The position numbers were made by a program, and so were the translations under genes. 64,000 nt of DNA from Planctomycetaceae bacterium (GTDB lineage: Bacteria; Planctomycetota; Phycisphaerae; Tepidisphaerales; Tepidisphaeraceae), in contig JAIYCY010000025.1 in assembly GCA_027487775.1 (NCBI GenBank), positions 335,692 to 399,691 of the forward strand. Direction: 5' to 3'. Under the pieces are notes generated by a model that worked only from the letters and a program-made list of their open reading frames with translations, was not told the origin of the DNA and made no database searches. Below, piece after piece: positions 51,827 to 59,653 of this stretch; position 1 is the first letter of the stretch, and every line of letters starts with the position of its first letter.

Positions 51827-54800
51827 ATGACCGGCACAACGGAGCCATTAGAGCCGAAGCCCGATGAGTCGAATCCCCGGAGTCAACGCCGTGGGGCACG
51901 GCCGGGGTACACTTTAGAAGCCCTTGAATGCCGGCGCATGCTGAGCTTGTCTGGGTATTGGAAGCTGGACACCGTCTCTTCGGGGACATCGCCGGACGTT
52001 TCGGGGAACTCGAACAGCCTTTCGTTGGTCAACGGGCCTTCACTGGCGATGGACGGCGTGCATCGCTCGGCCGTGAGCTTTGATGGCGTGAACGATCACG
52101 GCCAACTACCCGCCTCCGTCGGCTCGAGTGCGAGTCTTTCTGTTTCGTTCTGGGCGCGTGCCAACACTCTGAGACATCAGATCCCCCTCGACAAGATGCC
52201 TGGCGCGGGATCGAACGGCTGGAACATCAAGTTTCGCAGCAACGGAGACATTTGGTTTCGAGTGGGTTCCAACGCCTCGGCCCGAGACGCTCGAGCATCA
52301 GGCGGATATGTGGCAGGACAATGGGTTCACGTCGCCGCGACGTATGAACCGGGTACATCGGGCGGGGTTGCACGACTGTACATTGGTGGTCAGCTTCGCG
52401 TGACAACCACCGGCATCACCCAGACGCCGGCCGACGGCACCGTGCCGCTTCGCCTCGCCCAACCGAGTACGATTGTCACGACCGAAATCTTCGGTGGGCA
52501 ACTCGATGACATCCGCATTTACAGCCGCGCGATCTCGGCAGACGAAGTGTCAGCGCTGACGCTGAGTAACGCGTCGCTTTCCGCGGCAGTCATGCAGTTG
52601 CCCACCGCAACTGCCGACCAGGCGCTGAAGCGTGCCGCCTTGATCTGGGCGGTCGAGGACGTCAATGCCAGTCTCGCCGCGGGGCTTCAGACCATCGCGC
52701 TCGACACCTACGACGATCTGCGCACGATGCTGCATCAGCCCGTGAGCGGGCCACAAACACCACCTTCGGGTTTGCTTCCGAGCATTCCGAGTTTTTCTTC
52801 AAATCCGTTGGCCACGAGTGCGATGTCCTCACTCACGACGCTGCGTAACAGCACAACAACCTACGCCAAGGACCCCACGCCGATCGACTTTCGCATTCCG
52901 CTGCAGGGCCGCGACATGGCATGGGGCCTGACACATGCCCAAAGTCCGCTTCGGCGTGATCCAACGCTGATGATCGCGATGCTCAGGCGTTTTCAGCGTG
53001 TCTTTGAAACCAATCTTGCTGGCGTGGACAACGACAACTTCATGGTGACTGCAACCGCGCACGAGATGTATCGGATTCTCGATGCGGTTCATCCAGAGCT
53101 GATTCTTCCCTCCCGACGTGTCCAATGGGAGGCGGCGATACTAAGGAATGTGAACCAGACGCTCGCGCGTCACGGAACGCGGTTAAATGGCACGATGCCG
53201 GGAACATCGTGGGTGAATGCAGACGTTAGACACATGGCCGCCCTTGCGCTGGCTGCGGAGATTTTGAACGAGCCTTCGTATCGCACTGTCGCCGACAACG
53301 TACTTCAGTTGGTTTCCGGATCCATCCTTCCCGACGGAGGATTCATGTACGACCGGATGCAGAACGAGGTCTACACATATCACGGGGAGAACATCATCTG
53401 GCTGGCGCGTTACTGGCAGTTGTACGGAGCGCCGCTCGCGCGGCAGCTGATCGTGGACAGCTACTGGTATTACCCGCTGAGCGTCGAACCCAACGGCACG
53501 GCTGAATACTCCACAGGATCGGCGTGGAAACGGTACTGGAACCAAACCTCCGGCGCAGAGGCCGCAACAATTGTTGCTGATCTCGCCAACTCGCCCGAGA
53601 ACCTTCGCGTGGCGCGTTGGACCAATCCAACGCCGTCGCTTTTTCTGTCGACGTTTTTCCGTGGAGACCTTGTTCCCACGGCCTCCCCGGACCAGTACAT
53701 CACCTACGACCGCAACATCATGGGCCCGCGCGGACGATTCGGGAGTTTCAGCTTCTCCGGAACCGCAAGCCCCTACACAGGCGAAGATCGCGGCAAGGCG
53801 ACCCACGTCGGCGCGATGGTCACCGACTTCACCGGCACCAACAACGGCTGGCGGTTGAATGCGGCATTTGATGTTGCGCAGAGTCGCGTGAGATACGCAC
53901 TCGGACCGGACGACAACACCATCGGCAACGACATCAATCCGGCCACAGCGCGTATCGTCTATTACGATCAGGCACTGCAAGAGCGGAATGCCTACATCAG
54001 TTCTGAGCGGTTTGCCACGCTTTCGACATCCCATCGACTCGGGCGATATAAGGGCAGCGCGCAGCCGTGGCTGGGCGAACAGCAGTGGATCATGACGCCA
54101 GAAAGGATCTTGGGACGCGTAAGCCTTGAATCGCTCGCAAATCAATCGGCGTTCTCGATGCTCGGCTCACTTCGTTTCGTCGGCGGACGCAATACATGGG
54201 GAACGCTGAGGCAGTTCGTTCAGGTCGATGAGAACACGTTCAGCTACGGGAAATTCACCGTCGACATTTGGGATCAAAACTACGGAACGATCACCACGAC
54301 GTATGAAGACACATGGGACGACACGTCCGTTGTCCGCGACAACCGGTCGGGCCGCCTGAATTTCATTGATACCGCCGCTGCCGAGGCCAACGAGTCGACC
54401 CTCATCTCTTATCCGGCAGGGACCAAGCGTTACTACGTTGTGGAGATTCGCCCGAATACGACAACGACATCCGCCGATGCGGTCACGCATGGCACGACGA
54501 CTGAAGGCTTACTGACCCTGGAGACGCGGTCGGGTAGCAATCGACTTTTGATGCTCACCAATCCGACAGCATCGCCGATCACGTACACGACGAATCTTCC
54601 GTGGACCGGTGTAACGGGCACGCCACAAGGCGCGATCCTCCGCACTGCCGGCGAGCAACACCGTGCGGACTTCCTGAGTGCCTTCGATCGACCCGACGCC
54701 GACGCCCGAATCCGCACACTCTCACCCACGCAACCGCGTGCGGTTGCGACAACCTCGGTGACCGTGACAATCCCCGCCTACCAGCATGTGACGCTGGAAC

Positions 54801-55126
54801 CCTGGCTGCCCGGCGACATCAATCAAGATCGCCGAGTTGATTTCTCCGATCTGCTAATCCTCTCGCGGAACTACAGCTCGACGGATCGATCGCTTGCCCA
54901 AGGCGATATCGACGGCTCGGGCGATGGTGCGGTCGGATTCGCCGATCTGCTGGTCCTGGCCCGCAACTACGGCCAGACATTCGCCGCCATCAGTGCTCCC
55001 GTATCCGCCAGCATGCCCGGCACAAGTCCGTCTTCAAACTCGGGCATTCGGGCAAACGGCTCGTCCGCTGAATCCACCGAAGACGAACAGCCACAATCGC
55101 CGCGCGTTAGATCGATCGTCCTCTGA
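51827..55126 (+). CDS. LEPR-XLL protein with LamG, putative lyase domain and dockerin
   Basis: The 1,099-residue product has the motif ALECRRMLS (32-40), which is LEPR-XLL-like. A LamG domain follows (about 50-235, with WVHVAATYEPGTSGGVARLY). A helical domain of about 300 residues then contains SWVNAD (461-466), PDGGFMYDRMQNE (about 502-514) and TYHGENIIWLARYW around Tyr518-His519. A beta region includes QQWIMTPERILGRVSL. The C terminus carries a dockerin pair (DINQDRRVDFSDLLILSRN and DGAVGFADLLVLARN). It shares its central regions with the 823-residue protein at 42506-44977; the lyase role is inferred. GGAGGA lies 7 bases before ATG 51827. It is transcribed divergently from the LacI gene. 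Confidence 0.75.
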   Translation: MTGTTEPLEPKPDESNPRSQRRGARPGYTLEALECRRMLSLSGYWKLDTVSSGTSPDVSGNSNSLSLVNGPSLAMDGVHRSAVSFDGVNDHGQLPASVGSSASLSVSFWARANTLRHQIPLDKMPGAGSNGWNIKFRSNGDIWFRVGSNASARDARASGGYVAGQWVHVAATYEPGTSGGVARLYIGGQLRVTTTGITQTPADGTVPLRLAQPSTIVTTEIFGGQLDDIRIYSRAISADEVSALTLSNASLSAAVMQLPTATADQALKRAALIWAVEDVNASLAAGLQTIALDTYDDLRTMLHQPVSGPQTPPSGLLPSIPSFSSNPLATSAMSSLTTLRNSTTTYAKDPTPIDFRIPLQGRDMAWGLTHAQSPLRRDPTLMIAMLRRFQRVFETNLAGVDNDNFMVTATAHEMYRILDAVHPELILPSRRVQWEAAILRNVNQTLARHGTRLNGTMPGTSWVNADVRHMAALALAAEILNEPSYRTVADNVLQLVSGSILPDGGFMYDRMQNEVYTYHGENIIWLARYWQLYGAPLARQLIVDSYWYYPLSVEPNGTAEYSTGSAWKRYWNQTSGAEAATIVADLANSPENLRVARWTNPTPSLFLSTFFRGDLVPTASPDQYITYDRNIMGPRGRFGSFSFSGTASPYTGEDRGKATHVGAMVTDFTGTNNGWRLNAAFDVAQSRVRYALGPDDNTIGNDINPATARIVYYDQALQERNAYISSERFATLSTSHRLGRYKGSAQPWLGEQQWIMTPERILGRVSLESLANQSAFSMLGSLRFVGGRNTWGTLRQFVQVDENTFSYGKFTVDIWDQNYGTITTTYEDTWDDTSVVRDNRSGRLNFIDTAAAEANESTLISYPAGTKRYYVVEIRPNTTTTSADAVTHGTTTEGLLTLETRSGSNRLLMLTNPTASPITYTTNLPWTGVTGTPQGAILRTAGEQHRADFLSAFDRPDADARIRTLSPTQPRAVATTSVTVTIPAYQHVTLEPWLPGDINQDRRVDFSDLLILSRNYSSTDRSLAQGDIDGSGDGAVGFADLLVLARNYGQTFAAISAPVSASMPGTSPSSNSGIRANGSSAESTEDEQPQSPRVRSIVL

Positions 55127-55212
55127 CGATGATCGCGTCTTGTCGGTCGTGTGGTCGATCGCGCGATTGATCGTGCGTTTGCTCTTCGATGATGTTGGGC
55201 ATCGCCCTCAAT

Positions 55213-55250
55213 TCAATTCGAATACCTCATCTCAATTCGAATACCTCATC
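55213..55250. repeat. Perfect 2x19-bp tandem duplication spanning a stop codon
   Basis: The unit TCAATTCGAATACCTCATC occurs twice in direct succession (55213-55231 and 55232-55250). The stop codon of the 746-residue heparinase-type gene (55227-55229) is inside it, so the duplication touches the last codons. Confidence 0.9.
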
Positions 55251-57467
55251 ACCTCGCTGCAGCCGGATGCGTGTTCGACCATCGACATGATCGGTAAAAT
55301 CGATGCGATCCTCGCCTGAGGTGGTATTCACGATGCATCGCTGAGTTCCCGATTGAGCGCGATCGAACTCCGTCACGGGCTTCGCGTCATCGGATGCCAT
55401 CGGATAGAGCATGATGCGAAACTGAGGTCGATGCGTCTGTGCGCGGAGAACCAGCCTGCGGCTGAACACAGGCTTGTTCGCGCGATCGGTTGTGATCTGT
55501 TCGTGCTCGATGTCAGCCTCCGTCCATCCGTCTGCGTGCAAAACTCTGACAAGCAGACGACGTCCGTTCGGATCGCGGAGGATCACGTCCGGCCCATTCT
55601 TTTCCTGCAGTTCGACGTCGAGCGGAATCTGCATAAGCCATTCATATCGCCGCGAGGCATCGTCCTTTTGCAGGTCGTCGACAATCAACACATAAGGCGA
55701 TTCGCCGCGTACGAGAATGGCCGATCGAAAGGCATGCTGAACCGGGTTGTAGGGTTTGCGCCAGAGCCAAGATCCGATGTAACCGATGCCAGGATCACGG
55801 AGCGAACGAGGGAGCCATTCTGGATCGTCAGGCCAGCCCAGTGTGCGGGGATCACTGTTCTCGTGTTCCCAAGGCGGGGGGAAGACATCGGTTTCGCGGG
55901 GCCAGGGCGTCGGCGGCGTCCATTGCCAGTCGTAGGCGTATTTCAGGTCCGCGGTGCCTCCGGTGGCGATGGGGGTGTCTTGATGGGACAAGAATCTGAC
56001 GCTGGGTGCTTTCCATCCCTGAGCCAAACCATCAACGTGCACGAGACTGAAATCACGGCTGCGCTGGGTGTGATGAAAGCTGATCAGTCGCGTCCATGAT
56101 CGACCGTCCGCCAGCAGGCTGAAGGTTCCCCGATCGACGGTGTCGTGACCGATCGACCATGCGTCGGGTCGTGCATCGAAATGCATGACTGCGGCATCGG
56201 GCGAAAAGTCTGTTCTGGTGATGAGTTTTCCCCGCCTTGGTGAGAAGTGAGTCACGGGTAGATCCAGTTCAAGCCCGCTCGGATCGCCGCCGAAGAGCAC
56301 GAATTCGAGCATGGTTTGATTGCGACTCATTCGACTTGAGTCTTCTCCGAGGTGTAGTCGGTAAAGCCAGTCTGCGGCGGGTTCATCGGGCAGGACGTGG
56401 CGTGCGACGATGACGCTTGTCGGATATTCGAATTGAGTGCCGGACGCGCCTCCGACCATCCCCCCACCGGCAAATGGGACTGAGTCCTGCGCCATCCATC
56501 GGACCACGTTTCGAAAGTGATCCGTGCGAAGCAAATCTTCGCTGCGGCGTGCCATGACGAGCAGCCCCATCGATCCGGCTCGGAGGCCGAGGTTCGGCCC
56601 ATATGTATCTTCATGGCAATCACCTTCGGGCGTGAAGCCGACTTCCAGATAATCACGCAGCACCTGCCGGATACGATTCCATGCCGAGCGATCAAAGCCA
56701 GGGGCCTCTTCGACGGCAGCCAACATCACTGCCAGTTCACCGTGATAGCCGTAATGGTTGCTGATTGCTCTGCCGCGCGGCAAATCACTTCCGAACGGTC
56801 TGCGCCCGGTGGTCGCTGCGACAAGTGCACGCTGCACTATGATCCGTTCCTCCGGTGTCATCGAATCGTGCAGCACGTCATAGGCGATGGGCAAGCCAGC
56901 GGCTCCAAAGAGCCACGACACGCCGACATTAAATTCATCGTTCTCCCAAACTCGCTGCTGACGATTCAGATTCTCGCCGGTTCTGCCGTTAGCGATCACC
57001 CCGCCGCCCAGTTCGCGCGACGCGAGGATCAGCCTCGCGTAGTTCGTAATCGCACGCCCAACCATTCGCTTCTGATCCAGATCGTCCCGCAAGACCGCAT
57101 CGAGCGCCAAAAGACCCCACAAAATATTGCGTGACTCGTCGGGCCTGAAATGGGCCTGCAGATCCGCGGGCGTGGGCGCGGACAGATCGAGATCGGCAAG
57201 CTGCCGGACACGCGATAGATCGCGTCGACGCTGCGCAAAGACATCTCGAACAACCTCGCCGTGGCGGGACGTTTCGATCCGCGTTCGCCATGCATCCAGG
57301 CCCGCTCGATCGAAGAAGATACGAGGGTGGCCTTGCGCCAGTTGGATTGATCCGCTGGGAGGCGGATTGTGGTCAACTGCGGGTTGAGCCGCGTTGACGA
57401 GAACGCGCCCGCTGATGAAGGCAAGCACGAAACCACCGATCAGAGCTCGGATAAGGAGACGGTCCAT
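55227..57467 (-). CDS. Heparinase II/III-type polysaccharide lyase (secreted)
   Basis: The 746-residue product has a signal peptide (DRLLIRALIGGFVLAFISGR and VLVNAAQPA). The helical toroid region contains RGRAISNHYGYHGELAVML and EGDCHEDTYGPNLGLRAG, and the beta region VMHFDARPDAWSIGHDTVDRG (about 425-446) is the heparinase II/III-type signature. A later ESPYVLIVDDLQKDDASRRY is shared with the 1,614-residue protein at 37355. The family cleaves uronate-containing polysaccharides by beta-elimination. ATG 57467 gives the signal peptide at the very start. It is downstream of the PEP-CTERM gene, with a hairpin between them. Confidence 0.85.
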   Translation of the reverse strand: MDRLLIRALIGGFVLAFISGRVLVNAAQPAVDHNPPPSGSIQLAQGHPRIFFDRAGLDAWRTRIETSRHGEVVRDVFAQRRRDLSRVRQLADLDLSAPTPADLQAHFRPDESRNILWGLLALDAVLRDDLDQKRMVGRAITNYARLILASRELGGGVIANGRTGENLNRQQRVWENDEFNVGVSWLFGAAGLPIAYDVLHDSMTPEERIIVQRALVAATTGRRPFGSDLPRGRAISNHYGYHGELAVMLAAVEEAPGFDRSAWNRIRQVLRDYLEVGFTPEGDCHEDTYGPNLGLRAGSMGLLVMARRSEDLLRTDHFRNVVRWMAQDSVPFAGGGMVGGASGTQFEYPTSVIVARHVLPDEPAADWLYRLHLGEDSSRMSRNQTMLEFVLFGGDPSGLELDLPVTHFSPRRGKLITRTDFSPDAAVMHFDARPDAWSIGHDTVDRGTFSLLADGRSWTRLISFHHTQRSRDFSLVHVDGLAQGWKAPSVRFLSHQDTPIATGGTADLKYAYDWQWTPPTPWPRETDVFPPPWEHENSDPRTLGWPDDPEWLPRSLRDPGIGYIGSWLWRKPYNPVQHAFRSAILVRGESPYVLIVDDLQKDDASRRYEWLMQIPLDVELQEKNGPDVILRDPNGRRLLVRVLHADGWTEADIEHEQITTDRANKPVFSRRLVLRAQTHRPQFRIMLYPMASDDAKPVTEFDRAQSGTQRCIVNTTSGEDRIDFTDHVDGRTRIRLQRGDEVFELR

Positions 57468-57532
57468 GTCATTTGCCCTTTCCCGCCGTGATGATCTTGA
57501 TCTCAACAAAGCGAGTCACATTGAATCAAGAA

Positions 57533-57569
57533 CGGGCCGGGCCCGAGACAAGATCAAGGCCCGCCCGGC
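57533..57569 (-). terminator. GC-rich hairpin after the second PEP-CTERM gene
   Basis: CGGGCCGGGCCCG at 57533-57545 pairs, with one bulge, with GGCCCGCCCGG at 57558-57568. On the minus strand it lies after the PEP-CTERM stop and is followed by TTCTTGATT, a weak T-run. It probably reduces read-through to the heparinase-type gene. Confidence 0.45.
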
Positions 57570-57638
57570 GCGGAGGATGCAAAAGAAAAGTGACGAAGAG
57601 CGGCAGATCCGTGATCGGCAAGCCGAGCCGAACGCAGA

Positions 57639-59156
57639 TCACTTCCGTCGACGCAGGCAGACCATGGCCAAACCCACGACAGCACCCAGCGTGGCTGGCT
57701 CTGGGATGACGCTCAGAACGCCAGTTGACTCTTCGAAATCCCACGAGAGTCCGACAGGCAACGCAGGCCCGACGACAGAGCTGAATGATCCGGTCGGCAC
57801 GACTGAACCCAAGTTAAAGAGCGGCCATGCATCGCCTGACTGAAAGCTGCTTGCTGGCAGGCTTGGGCCGTCGAGGAGAATGTTCAGCACCCCGCCGTAG
57901 CTCAGTGAGCTGAAGCCGGTTACTACATCTTGACTGAACACGAACGGTCCGGAGCCGGTCTTCGAGACTTCAAACTCCGCGCCCGCGCCACCGATCGTCA
58001 GGGCCTGATTTTCGATCGTCAGGGTGCCAACGCTAGAGCCAGGAGCCAGTAAACCCGATCCGCTGATCGTGACTGGGGCCACCAGCTTGCCCGATCCTCC
58101 CACGCGTCCACCGGTGACGACTACCGGTCCGGTGAAGGTGTTGGATGCGTTGTTGAACAGAAGCGTCCCAGAGCCGGATTTGGTGACACCGACAGGACTC
58201 GCGCCGGGCTGAGTGACCGGACCATTGAGCGCGAGGGTTCCGTCGCCGCTAAAGGCCCAGCCTCCCCCTGCGACTTGGGGTTGGGTGTTGGTGGAAATCG
58301 TTCCAGTGAGTGTCAGGACGGTGCTGGCATCGGTCACGATGACACCGCTGGCCGGACTACGCCCGTCGCGTTGAATCGACCGATTGCTGCTTGCGTTTGC
58401 ACCCGTGTACTCGATCAGGCCGCTGGTCGCATTGTTTCCAAGCACAGCAGCAGTCGACGTACCGCCATCGCCGATCGGTGATGCCACGCCGAAGTTGGCA
58501 ATGCCAGCCGTGCGAAGCCGCCCCGTGGGAACTTCAAGCCGATCAAAGTTACTCGCGGCATTGGTCAGCAGCAGGTTGGCGTTGGCATTGTTGACCGAAA
58601 CAGGTGTTTCGATCTTGCCGTCAAAGGTCGTCGAGCCCACCGGACGGAAATCAAGAAACGCGCCGCCCTTCACCGTGACATTCGACGTTCCAGACATGCT
58701 AAGCGAATTCAGTTGAATCCGTGCGCCAGTGCTCGACGCAGGCAAGACCCAATCCTGCGCCGCCGGCGTGGAGATCGCGTTGTTGATGATCAACGGATTG
58801 GTCGCAGTCGACGCACTGATTCCGCTCGCGCCGATGGTGAGCGTGGCACCGCTCGTGGCATTGATCTGAAACTGTGGCCCAGCAAGCCGGGAAATCCCGA
58901 GCACCGAGACGTTCCCACCGAGGTTGGATGTACGAGTCGTCGTGAGCGTGCTATCGATTTGAATGATGTCATTCACACCCGGCACAACAGTGTTGGCTGT
59001 GTAGCTGCTCGCGAGGTTCAGCGAATTGGTGTTGTCCGCCTTGATGAAGATTGCGGCGTCCGCATGCGGGACATGCACAGAAAGGCCCATGACCAGACCA
59101 GCAGTCGCCAGAGTGAACACTCGCGCCCTACGCGTAAGAGTCTTTCCACACACCAT
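57639..59156 (-). CDS. PEP-CTERM protein with beta-strand repeats
   Basis: The 505-residue product has a signal peptide (RVFTLATAGLVMGLSVHVPH, ADA) and an autotransporter-type beta-strand repeat region with GVTKSGSGTLLFNNASNTF and GPVVVTGGRVGGSGKL. It ends with a sorting signal: VIPEPATLG, a short hydrophobic helix and LRRRK. It has no dockerin pair, unlike the 927-residue homologue. ATG 59156 has AGGAGGAG upstream, and a good sigma-70 promoter lies at 59230-59257. It is surface-exposed by inference from family behaviour; no enzymatic domain was seen. Confidence 0.88.
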   Translation of the reverse strand: MVCGKTLTRRARVFTLATAGLVMGLSVHVPHADAAIFIKADNTNSLNLASSYTANTVVPGVNDIIQIDSTLTTTRTSNLGGNVSVLGISRLAGPQFQINATSGATLTIGASGISASTATNPLIINNAISTPAAQDWVLPASSTGARIQLNSLSMSGTSNVTVKGGAFLDFRPVGSTTFDGKIETPVSVNNANANLLLTNAASNFDRLEVPTGRLRTAGIANFGVASPIGDGGTSTAAVLGNNATSGLIEYTGANASSNRSIQRDGRSPASGVIVTDASTVLTLTGTISTNTQPQVAGGGWAFSGDGTLALNGPVTQPGASPVGVTKSGSGTLLFNNASNTFTGPVVVTGGRVGGSGKLVAPVTISGSGLLAPGSSVGTLTIENQALTIGGAGAEFEVSKTGSGPFVFSQDVVTGFSSLSYGGVLNILLDGPSLPASSFQSGDAWPLFNLGSVVPTGSFSSVVGPALPVGLSWDFEESTGVLSVIPEPATLGAVVGLAMVCLRRRK

Positions 59157-59229
59157 GTTTCTCCTCCTCTTGATTCTTAGCATGATCCTTGGGATACACA
59201 CGAGTTCCACAGCCGATCAATGTCCTCAA
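59157..59229. other. 5' leader of the second PEP-CTERM gene
   Basis: About 66 bases of untranslated leader would lie between the predicted start site near 59222 and the ATG at 59156. It contains the AGGAGGAG ribosome binding site and no other recognised element. Confidence 0.4.
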
Positions 59230-59257
59230 AAAATATGCGAAAAGCGGGCAATGTCAA
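59230..59257 (-). promoter_or_regulatory. Sigma-70-type promoter of the second PEP-CTERM gene (TTGACA-N16-TATTTT)
   Basis: On the minus strand TTGACA (59257-59252), a 16-base spacer and TATTTT (59235-59230) fit the housekeeping consensus well. Upstream of it are an inverted repeat (59280-59302) and the GTTACATGTAAC palindrome (59330-59341). Confidence 0.6.
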
Positions 59258-59279
59258 AGACATTTGAGGAAAATCCGGC

Positions 59280-59302
59280 ATGGGAACACATCATATTCCC
59301 AT
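59280..59302. promoter_or_regulatory. Inverted repeat ATGGGAA-N9-TTCCCAT
   Basis: Two perfect 7-bp arms with a 9-base spacer lie about 23 bases beyond the -35 element of the PEP-CTERM promoter. Single ATGGGAA arms occur at 46512-46518 and 61895-61901, both intergenic. It is a candidate operator for a second regulator. Confidence 0.35.
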
Positions 59303-59329
59303 TATGGAGTGCTTTAATTTTGCCCAGAT

Positions 59330-59341
59330 GTTACATGTAAC
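59330..59341. promoter_or_regulatory. Perfect 12-bp palindrome GTTACATGTAAC
   Basis: The longest match to the shared palindrome. It is about 174 bases upstream of the second PEP-CTERM start. It is the reference for the other three matches at 37151, 45073 and 51658. Confidence 0.5.
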
Positions 59342-59653
59342 TCCGGGTGCTTGCCTAAGATCGCTGCAGACACGGGAATACAGGACGTGCCGCCAGTCTC
59401 GATGACTGGAGGCGGACAGGAGACATCGGCATGCAGCGATCAGCGACTCGTAGAGACCCAGAGGATTGAAGCGGGCCAGATTGGCACAAAGAGCCTTGGG
59501 AGGTCGCCATCAACCCCCAGAAGCCGATCGCGGATTATTGATATGAGCGATCACCGACTCAGGGCGATCACGCCAGAGACAATGGAGAATCGCTCCCCGC
59601 GGGCCCCCGAAAGCGCGAAGCACAAACCTTGCCCGATTCACACCGGGCCGGGA
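59342..59653. other. Intergenic region between esterase and PEP-CTERM genes
   Basis: A gap of about 310 bases, with no supported coding frame. A weak hairpin (GCCCG at 59631, CGGGC at 59644) follows the esterase stop and could terminate that transcript; no T-run is strong. Confidence 0.4.
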
